DNA from: Bacteroidales bacterium
GTDB lineage: Bacteria; Bacteroidota; Bacteroidia; Bacteroidales; UBA10428
Reading direction: 5' to 3'
Length of the DNA stretch: 64,000 bases
Assembly: GCA_016928305.1 (NCBI GenBank)
Contig: JAFGKY010000063.1
Location: 1-64,000 of the forward strand
Positions 35,783-45,526 of this stretch are shown here, in pieces (position 1 is the first letter of the stretch; every line of letters begins with the position of its first letter). The notes below the pieces were generated by a model that made no database searches, was not told where the DNA came from, and was given only the letters and a program-made list of their open reading frames with translations. Position numbers and translations under genes: made by a program.

Positions 35783-36820
35783 ATGAATAACACAGAAAAC
35801 TGGGAAAAGCGCTGGCATCCGTTATTGCAGGAATGGGTGATTCTTGCGGCCACCACCAGTGAAAGGCCATGGTCAGGTGAAACCTTAGCCTCAGGCGATG
35901 CAACAGAACCGGAGTGGGATCCGGGTTGTTATCTTTGTCCCGGTGTTACCAGGGCATCGGGGAATAAAAATCCGCATTATAAAAAGCCTTTTGCTTTCAC
36001 CAATGATTTTGCATCCTTTTCATTCGAAGCTCCGGATGTAAACCGCAACGACCCGTTTGAAATTACGCGACCCGCTCACGGCATCTGCCGGGTAATATGT
36101 TTTACTCCGCGCCACAATGTTACCTTAGCAGAAATGAGCCTGGAAGGGCTGCTTGATGTAATAACCATTTGGAAGGAAGAATTCCTCGAACTGGGCAACA
36201 ATCCTTCCATTCATAATGTTTTGATTTTCGAAAACAAAGGAAAAGTCATAGGGGTATCAAATCCGCACCCGCACGGACAGATCTATGCAACAGGCTTCAT
36301 CCCGAAAATAGTGCAACGCGAACTGGATTCATTTATTGAATACAAGGCAAATCATGGCAGGGGATTGATGGAAGATCTGGTTGAGCACGAGCTGAGAAAG
36401 TCCGCCAGGATCGTATGCAGTAATGAGCACTTTGTCGCTTTTATACCATTTTTTGCACGGTTCGTATATGAGACATATATCGTACCACGGAGGCATATTG
36501 CCCGGATTACTGATTTCTCAACAGAAGAAACAATAGCCTATGCAGAAATACACCACCAGCTAATTGTAAAATTTGATAACCTCTATAACATGTCTTTTCC
36601 CAACATCACCATGCTGCATAATGCACCAACCGAAGAAAATGAAAGGAATGAGAACTTTCATTTTCACACTGAGTTTTATCCTCCGATGCGTTCCCCGGAT
36701 AAGCTGAAGTATCTTGCCGGTTTCGAATCAGGAGGGGGCAATATCATCAACCCCGTTAAGCCGGAGGAAGCAGCTGACCGTTTAAGACAGGCTTCAACCA
36801 TACACTATAAATACCGATAG
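35783..36820 (+). CDS. galT: Galactose-1-phosphate uridylyltransferase
   Basis: 345 residues from ATG 35783; an upstream TTG at 35759 was rejected because WEKRWHPLLQEWVILA is the usual start region. The catalytic triad motif SNPHPHGQIYA contains the nucleophilic His. NENFHFHTEFYPP and a zinc-type CYLCPG pair match class I GalT. It exchanges UMP between UDP-glucose and galactose-1-phosphate. Operon with galK. Confidence 0.97.
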   Translation: MNNTENWEKRWHPLLQEWVILAATTSERPWSGETLASGDATEPEWDPGCYLCPGVTRASGNKNPHYKKPFAFTNDFASFSFEAPDVNRNDPFEITRPAHGICRVICFTPRHNVTLAEMSLEGLLDVITIWKEEFLELGNNPSIHNVLIFENKGKVIGVSNPHPHGQIYATGFIPKIVQRELDSFIEYKANHGRGLMEDLVEHELRKSARIVCSNEHFVAFIPFFARFVYETYIVPRRHIARITDFSTEETIAYAEIHHQLIVKFDNLYNMSFPNITMLHNAPTEENERNENFHFHTEFYPPMRSPDKLKYLAGFESGGGNIINPVKPEEAADRLRQASTIHYKYR

Positions 36821-36873
36821 TATAATCAAACCGATAACAGTGTAAGCACCGGGCCCGTTTATTCGTGATTGTT

Positions 36874-37752
36874 TTACTGCGTGACTTTATAAATAGCAGG
36901 TGCAGTATATCCTTTCTCACATGATATCAGGATGTCTCCATTATCGGTAACGATAATGCCTTCCGTCTGCAATCCCAGGTTTTCCGGAAATATATACTTC
37001 TGACCATGGCCCGTATAAGCTTCTTCCGGAACATAGTTATCCAGTATCAATAAAAAAGGGACATAATCGTTGTATCCCAACAGGTAAAGGCATTTCTTAT
37101 CCGAAATGTAGGAAGAAGCGGTAATCTGACCTTCCACCTGCAGTTGTCCAACCTTTGCCGCCAAATAATTACCTTGCTGTGCAGGCATTTGGTAAATGCT
37201 TGTGTAATCTCCTGTCCAGTTTTTTGTAAACAGGTAAAGCGTATCTCCCGAACAGATCAAGGCTTCACAATCGTATGGAGTATTATATAAGGCAGGTGTA
37301 TAGTCAATCTGGTCAGCATAAGCATATTGAATGGTACAGGGTATAATCACTGAATCCTCCAGTTCCGATTTGCTGATCTTATATATCCTGAGGTCCGTAC
37401 GGGTACCTTCATTGTTCCCGATATCACCCACGTATATAAAGGATTCATCCTGGGCAATTTCTTCCCAATCTGAATTCTCTGTCCCGCTTAACCAGATACG
37501 CCTGATGATATTACCTGTTGAGATATCAACAGCATATATAACAGGATCATCACCGCTGTCGTTAATCGTCCAGATCAAGCCGTTATGCCATATCATTCCG
37601 GAATTTTCGTTCAGTTCCGATGGCAAATTGACAACCCGGTTGAGATGGCAGATCTTTATGGAATACTCATCCTTATCATTCATCTCACAACTGGTAGATA
37701 AACCAAGAAGAGACGACAACAGGATTATTCTGACTGCGTAAGGGAAACACAT
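36874..37752 (-). CDS. Lipoprotein with beta-propeller-like fold, function unknown
   Basis: 292 residues; lipobox GLSTSC puts Cys at residue 22. Repeating strand motifs such as NSGMIWHNGLIWTINDSGD, YAVDISTGNIIRRIW, DWEEIAQDESFIYVGDIG and DCEALICSGDTLYLFTKN suggest a propeller similar to SdiA-regulated or phytase-like exported proteins. The start overlaps the end of the alkaline phosphatase gene by 28 bases, so the two are cotranscribed and may share phosphate or phospho-sugar metabolism. Confidence 0.7.
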   Translation of the reverse strand: MCFPYAVRIILLSSLLGLSTSCEMNDKDEYSIKICHLNRVVNLPSELNENSGMIWHNGLIWTINDSGDDPVIYAVDISTGNIIRRIWLSGTENSDWEEIAQDESFIYVGDIGNNEGTRTDLRIYKISKSELEDSVIIPCTIQYAYADQIDYTPALYNTPYDCEALICSGDTLYLFTKNWTGDYTSIYQMPAQQGNYLAAKVGQLQVEGQITASSYISDKKCLYLLGYNDYVPFLLILDNYVPEEAYTGHGQKYIFPENLGLQTEGIIVTDNGDILISCEKGYTAPAIYKVTQ

Positions 37753-38843
37753 GAATTGGTAAGATTTAACAGGTTCATCATCTTGTCGAAAACAGCTGTA
37801 TTTTCGTATACACCTGAAAATTCTGCAGCTCCCGGGCCAAAGGCAAAAACAGGGACCATGACTCCGGTGTGGTTGACAGAAGTAAATTCAATGTCTATGG
37901 TTCCTGTCGTCATATTACCATCCTTTACCACAAGTCCACCGGTTTCATGATCAGCTGTGATTATCACAAGTGTATTACCCTCCTTTTCAGCAAAATCAAG
38001 TGCTTTACCAACTGCATTGTCCATATCAATCAATTCTTCCACTACATATTCAATATCGTTGTTATGACCGCCCCAGTCAATCTGTGATCCCTCTATCATT
38101 AGAAAGAAACCTGTTTCATTGCGGTTTAATATGCTTATTGCTTTTTCAGTGGCTTCCGGAAGCATATTGCCCCTGCCGTCGGAAAACCGCGGATTATGTA
38201 GTGGTGCGGTAAAAACGACAACCTTTTCTGATGAATCAATGTCATAAGAGGAAGGATACAAAATAACTTCATATCCTTTGTTTTGCAGCTGCGCTATCAG
38301 GTCAGCTCCATCTGCACGATTGGCAAAATGCTGACCGCCACCTCCAATAAGCACATCTACATCTGTGTTCAGGAAATCTGCTGCTATCGATTCATATTGA
38401 AGCCTGCTTTCGTGATGGGCAATGAATGCAGCAGGTGTTGCATGGGTAATAGCACTGGTGGAGATCAGTCCGGTTGACAGACCATTTTCTTCTGCATATT
38501 CAAGTATGGTTTTACACGTTATACTGTCTTTATCAATACCCAGCGTATAATTGTTTGCTTTCTTTCCGCATGAAAATGCCGTGGAACCGGCGCCGGAATC
38601 GGTTATGTAATGCGATGCCGAGTGTGTCTTAATAAATCCGGTATAAGGGCATTTCATCATGTGCAGGAATCCCTTATTCTTTGTATAAGCAGCGTATATG
38701 TGCGCCACACCCATGCCATCCCCAATAAACAAAATGATATTGCGTGGTTTTACAGTATCCGTTGGGGAACAATAACCTGGTGAGGGAATATAGCCTATAA
38801 GGATGAAAAACAATGCGAAAAATGTATGTATTCCTGCTTTCAT
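37725..38843 (-). CDS. Alkaline phosphatase
   Basis: 372 residues from Met 38843, which begins the signal peptide (MKAGIHTFFALFFILIGYI); the 38882 start adds a soluble lead. Metal and nucleophile sites of the PhoA family: NIILFIGDGMGV, TDSGAGSTAFSCGKK (nucleophilic Ser), TPAAFIAHHESR, EGSQIDWGGHNND, ITADHETGG. It is a periplasmic monoester phosphatase of the smaller Bacillus-like length. No Pho box was recognised. Confidence 0.93.
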   Translation of the reverse strand: MKAGIHTFFALFFILIGYIPSPGYCSPTDTVKPRNIILFIGDGMGVAHIYAAYTKNKGFLHMMKCPYTGFIKTHSASHYITDSGAGSTAFSCGKKANNYTLGIDKDSITCKTILEYAEENGLSTGLISTSAITHATPAAFIAHHESRLQYESIAADFLNTDVDVLIGGGGQHFANRADGADLIAQLQNKGYEVILYPSSYDIDSSEKVVVFTAPLHNPRFSDGRGNMLPEATEKAISILNRNETGFFLMIEGSQIDWGGHNNDIEYVVEELIDMDNAVGKALDFAEKEGNTLVIITADHETGGLVVKDGNMTTGTIDIEFTSVNHTGVMVPVFAFGPGAAEFSGVYENTAVFDKMMNLLNLTNSCVSLTQSE

Positions 38844-39038
38844 ATCTGCATGCTTAAATATATGCGAAGATATACTACTCATTTTAATAATAAGAAATGC
38901 TGTGTCTATATTTTAATTGATAATCTTATTCGCATGCATCATGGAGGCAGCCATAGTGGATAACTGACAATTCATTCCCGGATGCAGCCGATCATGTAAT
39001 CACTATTTTATTACTTTTGCATCAAAATCAGCATTGGG

Positions 39039-40238
39039 TTGAAAAAGCGCGTAATAGTCGGGATTTCGGGTGGCGTTGATTCGAGCGTCGCAGCTTATCT
39101 GCTGAAGCAGCAGGGATACGATGTGATGGGAATATTTATGATCAACTGGCACGATACTACCGGCACCATTTCGGGTGACTGTCCGTGGCATGATGATCTG
39201 TTATTTGCTGAACTGGTAGCCAGAAAACTCGATATACCATTAAAAACCGTTGACTTTAGCAAAGAGTACAAAAAGCGCATTGTCGATTATATGTTTTCGG
39301 AGTATGAGCGGGGACGTACTCCTAATCCTGATGTCCTGTGCAACCGCGAGGTTAAGTTCGACGTGTTTCTTAAAGCTGCGATGGATGAGGGTGCAGATTA
39401 TATCGCCACCGGGCATTTCTGCCGGAAAGAGGAATTGCAAACAGCAGAAGGAAAGGTATACCGGCTTCTTGCCGGTGTCGACAAACCAAAGGACCAGAGC
39501 TATTTTCTTTGCCAGCTTTCTCAATCCCAGCTTGCCAAAGCATTGTTTCCTGTTGGCAACCTTACAAAAAATGAAGTCCGTCAAATAGCCCGGGCATCGG
39601 GTTTGGCCACTGCTGAAAGAAAAGATTCACAGGGCCTTTGTTTTATAGGGAAAATACATCTTCCTGACTTTCTTAAACAAAAACTAAAAAGCAAACCGGG
39701 CGTTATCATTGAAATTTCTGCCGACCTCCCTGCTTATAACGAATATTCCCGGTTGCACCGTCACTTCCTGGCATCGGGTGAAGGTTTATCCAACCTGACA
39801 AAAGATTTCGTATATACCCGTGAAGATGGCACGATAATCGGAAAACATAACGGAGCTCACTACTATACGGTAGGACAGCGTAAAGGACTGAATGTTGGGG
39901 GGAAAGCCGAACCTCTGTTCGTGCTGAAGCCCGATACCGCTACAAATAATTTGTATGTCGGCATGGGTCATGGGCATCCCGGTCTCAACCGTTGGGGGCT
40001 TTTCATTCCCGGTAGCGACATCTACTGGATAAGGCCCGACATGGCTCTAAAACCCGGTCAGAACAGGCAGGTGTTGGCCAGGGTACGTTACCGGCAGGCT
40101 TTGCAGCATGCAACGCTTTACAGGGAGGAGGAGGGATTGTATGTAATTTTTGTAAAAAGACAACGCGGAATAACACCGGGTCAATTTGCGGCATGGTATG
40201 AAGGTGAAGAATTGCTGGGATCGGGAGTGATCTTTTAG
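39039..40238 (+). CDS. mnmA: tRNA-specific 2-thiouridylase MnmA
   Basis: 399 residues with a TTG start; no in-frame ATG, GTG or better TTG precedes it closely. PP-loop [15 protein letters not shown], catalytic Cys regions [12 protein letters not shown] and SQGLCFIGK, and ATGHFCR identify MnmA, which thiolates U34 of Glu, Gln and Lys tRNAs. A -7-like TACTTTTG at 39012-39019 implies a very short leader. Confidence 0.96.
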   Translation: MKKRVIVGISGGVDSSVAAYLLKQQGYDVMGIFMINWHDTTGTISGDCPWHDDLLFAELVARKLDIPLKTVDFSKEYKKRIVDYMFSEYERGRTPNPDVLCNREVKFDVFLKAAMDEGADYIATGHFCRKEELQTAEGKVYRLLAGVDKPKDQSYFLCQLSQSQLAKALFPVGNLTKNEVRQIARASGLATAERKDSQGLCFIGKIHLPDFLKQKLKSKPGVIIEISADLPAYNEYSRLHRHFLASGEGLSNLTKDFVYTREDGTIIGKHNGAHYYTVGQRKGLNVGGKAEPLFVLKPDTATNNLYVGMGHGHPGLNRWGLFIPGSDIYWIRPDMALKPGQNRQVLARVRYRQALQHATLYREEEGLYVIFVKRQRGITPGQFAAWYEGEELLGSGVIF

Positions 40239-40344
40239 GTAATTTTCAGTTTGTCGCACCAGTCGTAGTCAAGATGATATGCAAAATATAAACAGGTTAA
40301 CAGGTTAATCTGTCTTCGTTCTTTAATCTTTAATCTTAAATCTT

Positions 40345-40415
40345 GAGTCTACTCCGAAAAGTCAAAGATTCACGAATAGCTGAAAATCTACCATGATACT
40401 CTTCGGAGTAGTCTC
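40345..40415. repeat. 71-base element with 14-bp terminal inverted repeats
   Basis: Arms 40345-40358 (GAGTCTACTCCGAA) and 40402-40415 (TTCGGAGTAGTCTC) pair with one mismatch, enclosing 43 bases that contain a further AAGATT/AATCT pairing. It is either a structured transcript between mnmA and rubredoxin or a small non-autonomous repeat. No target duplication is evident. Confidence 0.7.
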
Positions 40416-40462
40416 AATCTTGAATCTTGAATCTTAGATCTTTGATCTTTGATCTTTGATCT
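40416..40462. repeat. 7-bp tandem repeat
   Basis: AATCTTG x2, AATCTTA, then GATCTTT x3 and a partial unit, ending 20 bases before the rubredoxin gene. Related CTTTAAT units lie at 40319-40335. A variable-length array so close to a start codon could affect expression. Confidence 0.8.
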
Positions 40463-40482
40463 AAATTTAAAAACGCTGTCAT

Positions 40483-40644
40483 ATGAAGAAGTATAAATGC
40501 CTGATCTGCGGATACATTTATGACCCGGTTGAAGGGGATCCCGATGGAGGTATAGCCCCTGGCACTGCTTTTGAAGACTTACCCGACACCTGGATCTGTC
40601 CGGTCTGCGGAGTAACAAAAGCAGATTTTGAGGTGGCGGAATAA
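40483..40644 (+). CDS. Rubredoxin
   Basis: 53 residues, [20 protein letters not shown] ... [17 protein letters not shown]. The two CxxCG motifs (CLICG, CPVCG) hold one iron in a FeS4 site. It carries single electrons for oxygen or peroxide defence or other redox enzymes; its partner is not adjacent. Full length and intact. Confidence 0.96.
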   Translation: MKKYKCLICGYIYDPVEGDPDGGIAPGTAFEDLPDTWICPVCGVTKADFEVAE

Positions 40645-40686
40645 AGTAAAAGTCTGGATTGCAAAAATCACTGATACTCTAATGGA

Positions 40687-42168
40687 TTAAGATGACTTTT
40701 GGTATTGATCTGCCTGTGGAATATGCTTCAACAATTCCAGTAAAAGTCTCCAGAATTTCTGAGTTGTCTTTATGCTAATCATTTCGTTTGGTGAATGAGC
40801 ATCAAGGATGGTAGGTCCAAAGGAAATCATATCCAGGAAAGGGTATTTTTCCAAGAACAATCCGCACTCCAGTCCGGCATGAATGGCTTTCACTTTGGGA
40901 TCGACTCCAAACAAGTTCCGGTACACCGTCTTTGTAACCGATAAAATGACAGATGAAGGATTGGGATTCCATCCGGGGTAGCCTCCGGAGTGTTCCACCT
41001 TTGCCCCGGCCAGTTTAAATGTACTCCTCACCTGATTGGCAACAGACTGCCGGGACAGATTGTCACTGCTTCGCTGGCTGGTTGTAACCACAACAGTATT
41101 AGGCGCTTCAAATTTTATAGAAGCAAGGTTTGTAGATGTCTCAACCAGGTCAGGCAAGGCTTTGCTCCATGAAATTACGCCATTAGGACACACATATATA
41201 GCATTCAACAGTTTTTCCTGTGACTTTTTCTTCATAATTCTTGCAGGTCGTTTAACTGCTTTCAGGGTGATTGAAAAATCAGGTTCTTCAATACGAATAG
41301 TAGCCCTCAGCTTCTTTGATGCTTCATGGAAGTATTCCTCAAACACCTCCGTATATTTCTCAGGGACCACAACGATTGCATGAGCCTCGCGGGGAATGGC
41401 ATTTCTCAGGTTACCCCCTTCAAAAACAGCCAGGCGCATGTCAAAACGGTTTCTTGCTTCCCAGAGCATTTCATTCATCATTTTAATTGAATTACCGCGA
41501 TCTTTGTGAATGTCGGATCCTGAATGACCACCCAGCAATCCACGGATGTCAATCCTGTAAGCCTTGCTGTCGGCCGGTGCAATCTTTGATTTATATTTAA
41601 GGGTAGCTATGGTGTTTACGCCACCTGCACAGCCAATGAATAACTCGCCCTCATCTTCCGAATCAAGATTAATAAGAATACGGCTTTTCAATAAATCACT
41701 TTCCAGACACTTTGCCCCGTTTAAACCGGTTTCCTCATCCACGGTAAACAAACATTCCAGGGGGCCGTGATGAATGCCGGTATCCGTCAAAACAGCCAGC
41801 TGTGCGGCTATACCAATGCCATTATCAGCACCCAGGGTTGTATCCCTTGCCTTAACCCAATCGCCGTCAATATATGCCTGAATAGGATCCGTATCAAAAT
41901 TATGTTTGCTGTTGCTGTTTTTTTCACACACCATATCAAGGTGACTTTGCAGGCAAACAGGGATGTGTTTATCAAAACCCGGTGTAGCTTTCTTGCTGAT
42001 CAATATATTACCCGCCTTATCTCTCACATGATCCAACCCGTATTTTTTTGCCACTGAAATAATAGAATCACCGATTTTGACTTCTTTGCCTGAAGGACGA
42101 GGAACCTGCAAAATGTCATTAAAATATTTCCACAACGTTTGAGGATGTAATTCAGTCAGTTTTTTCAT
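40687..42168 (-). CDS. pepD: Aminoacyl-histidine dipeptidase (PepD)
   Basis: 493 residues from ATG 42168 (MKKLTELHPQTLWKYFNDIL); an upstream extension to 42318 is not family-like. M20/M28-type metal sites: LQSHLDMVCEK, DNGIGIAAQLAVL, FTVDEETGLNGAK. HGGHSGSDI-like GLLGGHSGSDIHKDRGN marks the PepD/Xaa-His dipeptidase family. It breaks down dipeptides in the cytoplasm. Single gene. Confidence 0.94.
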   Translation of the reverse strand: MKKLTELHPQTLWKYFNDILQVPRPSGKEVKIGDSIISVAKKYGLDHVRDKAGNILISKKATPGFDKHIPVCLQSHLDMVCEKNSNSKHNFDTDPIQAYIDGDWVKARDTTLGADNGIGIAAQLAVLTDTGIHHGPLECLFTVDEETGLNGAKCLESDLLKSRILINLDSEDEGELFIGCAGGVNTIATLKYKSKIAPADSKAYRIDIRGLLGGHSGSDIHKDRGNSIKMMNEMLWEARNRFDMRLAVFEGGNLRNAIPREAHAIVVVPEKYTEVFEEYFHEASKKLRATIRIEEPDFSITLKAVKRPARIMKKKSQEKLLNAIYVCPNGVISWSKALPDLVETSTNLASIKFEAPNTVVVTTSQRSSDNLSRQSVANQVRSTFKLAGAKVEHSGGYPGWNPNPSSVILSVTKTVYRNLFGVDPKVKAIHAGLECGLFLEKYPFLDMISFGPTILDAHSPNEMISIKTTQKFWRLLLELLKHIPQADQYQKSS

Positions 42169-42405
42169 AACAACCTTATTTGATTTTTTTAAAAATAGGC
42201 AATTCCTGCCGATTATAAAAGTACATTGTTGTATCACTGCGCAAGCCCAACAGGATTTCTGCTTCATAACTCTATCATTCCACCATTCCTTCCATACATA
42301 AGTTAACTTTTTTTCCAATCAATATTTACTACAGCTTATTATATTTGTTACTTTCGCTGAGTCTGGGATTGCACATAAAAGCATTTGACCAAACAAATCT
42401 GATGC

Positions 42406-44184
42406 ATGATTAGCTTTGATCTGATATTGGTATTTCTGGTACTGGCCTTCATTCTGGTTTCTCTGTACAACAAGCTTCTTGGTGTTGCTTTTACCCTGTT
42501 GATTGGTGTCATTACCCTCGGCGTATTTGGTGTTCTTACACCGGTTGAAATTATCAGTGGATTTGGTAATGAACAGGTTGCTGTTGTAATCCTCATATTA
42601 CTTTTCGGCGAGATTTTGCGAAAAACCAACATCATTGAAAACACCTTTGACCGCCTTTTCAAAAAAACTCAGACATATCGGGGTTTTTTAGGAAGGATGG
42701 TTATGTATGTTGCTGCGTTTTCAGCACTACTGAGCAATACATCCCTTGTCGCTGTCCTGATGCCCTATATCCACAATTGGTCAAAACGTAACAATATATA
42801 CCCTTCCAAGCTGTTGATTCCGCTTTCCTATGCCGCTATCCTGGGTGGAGCTGCCACCCTTATCGGGACTTCCACAAACCTGATCGTGAATGGCATGGTG
42901 GAAGAACAGACCTTGCTGCCCGATATGACCCCCCTTCAAATTTTCGATTTTGCCTGGGTTGGTATACCCATGATATTGCTGGGAACGGTTTACTTGATAT
43001 TGTTTGGGAACCGGCTTCTTCCTTCCAGGAAAGTCATTACGGACGATATCCCAACACATAGCCGGGAATATGTTATCGAGGCAAAAGTGAAATCCAACTC
43101 ACACCTGATTGGCAAAACCATTGCAGAAGCCGGCCTTGATGAGATACAGGGGATGAAACTGATTACCATCCTAAGAAAATCATTTAAGATCACCTCAGTT
43201 CCTTCAGATATTCTGCTGGATAAAGGAGATACGTTGATCTTCACCGCTGAAACCAAGAATATAGCCGACCTGATAACGACAAATTCAGGACTGATATTGC
43301 CTGAGATTGGGACACTTTCGAATATAAAAAAGGCTGAGGTGGTGGAAGTTGTTTTATCACAGAATTCAACCCTTATAAATAAAACCGTGCGTGATTCGAA
43401 TTTCAGGGGAAAATACGATGCTGCTATTATATCTGTACATCGCAATGGTGAAAGGATTGAAGGGAAAACCGGTAACTTGGTTCTGAACGCAGGTGATGTA
43501 TTGCTCTTATTTACAGGAGAAAACTTTATCAGCCGCACATCCGATTCCAACGATTTCTACTTCATATCGAAAGTCAAGGAATATATGAAACTCGAATGGT
43601 GGAAAACAGCCATTCTTATTGGAGGTACACTGCTTGGAATTGTCCTTGCAGCCATGCATGTTATTTCCCTTTTTATGGGCTTCACCATAATAATCCTAAC
43701 AGCGCTGGTATTGAAAGTGACTCATCCGAAAGAATTGCCCTTGAGCATTGATTATAACCTTGCACTGATCATAGTGTTATCGCTTGCCCTTGGTACTGCT
43801 ATGATGAAATCAGGTGCAGCATCAATTATGGCAAACGGTATGATCTCTTTATTTCTGCCTATGGGAAAGACCGGGATATTATTCGGTATCTATCTGGGTA
43901 CGGCTATTCTAACGGTTATTATTACTTCGAAAGCTGCCATTGCCATTGCATTTCCCGTGGCGCTAACCGTTGCATATAAATTAGGGATTGATCCTGCACC
44001 TTTTGTGCTGACAGTTGCGTATGCCGGGGCGTGCATTTTTATTTCCCCGCACGGGTATGTAACAAATCTGATGGTCTCTGGTCCGGGAGGCTATTCAAAC
44101 CGGGACTTTCTTCGTATCGGATTTCCCCTGACCGTTCTTTATATGATCATCGCGGTAATGATCCTCTCGATGGTTTACTTTTAA
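42406..44184 (+). CDS. SLC13/DASS family permease with two TrkA-C domains
   Basis: 592 residues. About 11 membrane helices; two cytoplasmic TrkA-C domains (about 215-290 and 305-380: DKGDTLIFTAETKNIADL, NAGDVLLLFTGENFI) sit in the middle, as in SLC13-like SAC1-type carriers. ATLIGTSTNLIVNGMV and SPHGYVTNLMV are the paired SNT-type substrate/Na+ motifs of the fold. It carries sulfate, dicarboxylates or another anion; the substrate cannot be told. A TATATTTG -7-like box at 42340-42347 precedes it. Confidence 0.9.
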   Translation: MISFDLILVFLVLAFILVSLYNKLLGVAFTLLIGVITLGVFGVLTPVEIISGFGNEQVAVVILILLFGEILRKTNIIENTFDRLFKKTQTYRGFLGRMVMYVAAFSALLSNTSLVAVLMPYIHNWSKRNNIYPSKLLIPLSYAAILGGAATLIGTSTNLIVNGMVEEQTLLPDMTPLQIFDFAWVGIPMILLGTVYLILFGNRLLPSRKVITDDIPTHSREYVIEAKVKSNSHLIGKTIAEAGLDEIQGMKLITILRKSFKITSVPSDILLDKGDTLIFTAETKNIADLITTNSGLILPEIGTLSNIKKAEVVEVVLSQNSTLINKTVRDSNFRGKYDAAIISVHRNGERIEGKTGNLVLNAGDVLLLFTGENFISRTSDSNDFYFISKVKEYMKLEWWKTAILIGGTLLGIVLAAMHVISLFMGFTIIILTALVLKVTHPKELPLSIDYNLALIIVLSLALGTAMMKSGAASIMANGMISLFLPMGKTGILFGIYLGTAILTVIITSKAAIAIAFPVALTVAYKLGIDPAPFVLTVAYAGACIFISPHGYVTNLMVSGPGGYSNRDFLRIGFPLTVLYMIIAVMILSMVYF

Positions 44185-44190
44185 TACTTA

Positions 44191-44583
44191 TTATTGTACC
44201 AGTACAATATCAATATAGGAATAACCTGGTTTTTTATCCATGTACTTTACCAGTATATCGTAGAATGCCGTTTTATTGCAAACAAAATTAAGGATTTCGA
44301 AATATTTCTCATTAAGATAATTTGTCAGGATTAGTTTATCGGCATCCATAAGTTCAATTACAGCCTTGCCGGCATAATTATCGCGGTGATTGGATATCTT
44401 GAACTTATAGGTAGATCCCTTGTTGAGTTTCAGTGTCAGAAAATACTCATTTTCATAATCAACATCACTGACATGCTGAAGCTTGAACTCAATTTGTTTT
44501 ATAAAGATTTCTTTTTGGGCATAGGTAGTTCTGTAGCCAAAAAAAAGTGAGAATAATGCAGTGAGACATATCAATTTCCTCAT
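44191..44583 (-). CDS. Exported protein of unknown function
   Basis: 130 residues with a signal peptide ending near TTYAQ. Beta-rich remainder (FLTLKLNKGSTYKFKISNH, GKAVIELMDADKLILTNYL) and a conserved-looking final KKPGYSYIDIVLVQ. I do not recognise a family. It is convergent with the permease gene, 6 bases apart. Confidence 0.65.
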   Translation of the reverse strand: MRKLICLTALFSLFFGYRTTYAQKEIFIKQIEFKLQHVSDVDYENEYFLTLKLNKGSTYKFKISNHRDNYAGKAVIELMDADKLILTNYLNEKYFEILNFVCNKTAFYDILVKYMDKKPGYSYIDIVLVQ

Positions 44584-44640
44584 ATTCGCACATTTTAAAA
44601 CAAAGTTAGAAAAAGTATCTGAGCATTGAAAATCAAATTA

Positions 44641-45429
44641 TCAACCCTGTCTGACCGATTTCATTGTAATCCATTCAAAGTCGATGTCCATCAGTATCAG
44701 TTTGGCATTTTCCGAAATTCTTTTTAAATCATCTTTTGCCAATATCCTTACCACACTTTCAAGATTGGTCTTGTAGAATTCCCTCGTAAGCCCGCTGCAA
44801 CGGGTCTTTCCATTCCGCATATAAAACAATGCCTTTACCTGGCATTTTTCGTTGTCCGACTTAAGAGCATCAACCAAGGCATCCAGCCGATTCCAGTTTT
44901 CAGATTTCTTATTCCACCATGTCTGCGCTGCTTTTATGCTCAGTGACCGAATAAGCTTTCTTTTTTCATTTGCCGACATATTCTCAAATTCCTGCCGGTT
45001 ACCCGAACGGTTGTAATATTCTGCAAAATTATTCCTTATAAAATCATTTAGCTCATTATCAGGAAGATGAATGCCTGAAAAGCCAAAACTCTGAAAAGAC
45101 AGATCTTCCAGCAACCAGCCTGCACGGATACAAATTTCATCAATGTCGTATGTAACAATTTGACCATGGCCATAAAATTTCTTTGTCCCCGGATAAATAA
45201 GATCTCCCGTATTTTTCAATCTTCGGACAGAAAAATCATCCAGCAGGCTCATCAGTTGGGGGATTCCGGCACCTTCCATGTTTTCAATTTTTTCCTTTGC
45301 CTTTAACACGGCAGGCCAGTCAGCCGACTTAAATTGCGATAACAGGTTATCCGGAATCTTATCCATAGCCAATGCAAGCATACTTGTACCGAAAAGGATC
45401 CAGAAGGCTGATAATGCAAGTTTTTTCAT
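44641..45429 (-). CDS. Exported helical protein of unknown function
   Basis: 262 residues; signal peptide MKKLALSAFWILFGTSMLALA. Helical, with HEAT-like stretches (VLKAKEKIENMEGAGIPQLM, LDALVDALKSDNEKCQVKAL). Few motifs point to a family, so I give no function. The 97 bases upstream are AT-rich and do not link it to the OmpA gene. Confidence 0.65.
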   Translation of the reverse strand: MKKLALSAFWILFGTSMLALAMDKIPDNLLSQFKSADWPAVLKAKEKIENMEGAGIPQLMSLLDDFSVRRLKNTGDLIYPGTKKFYGHGQIVTYDIDEICIRAGWLLEDLSFQSFGFSGIHLPDNELNDFIRNNFAEYYNRSGNRQEFENMSANEKRKLIRSLSIKAAQTWWNKKSENWNRLDALVDALKSDNEKCQVKALFYMRNGKTRCSGLTREFYKTNLESVVRILAKDDLKRISENAKLILMDIDFEWITMKSVRQG

Positions 45430-45526
45430 CCGTATAGAATTTAATTATTAAAAAAGAATTTGTTCCCTATAAATTTATTATAAAAAATAGAATTCCCGTA
45501 TGACTTATGAACAATTTCCCGAGATG

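Noticed and set aside
40319-40462. Repeats near rubredoxin as a possible CRISPR
   Set aside because: Units are only 7 bases, contiguous, without spacers or cas genes.
42169-42318. 50-residue extension of PepD
   Set aside because: Trp/Cys-rich, not family-like; ATG 42168 fits the family start.
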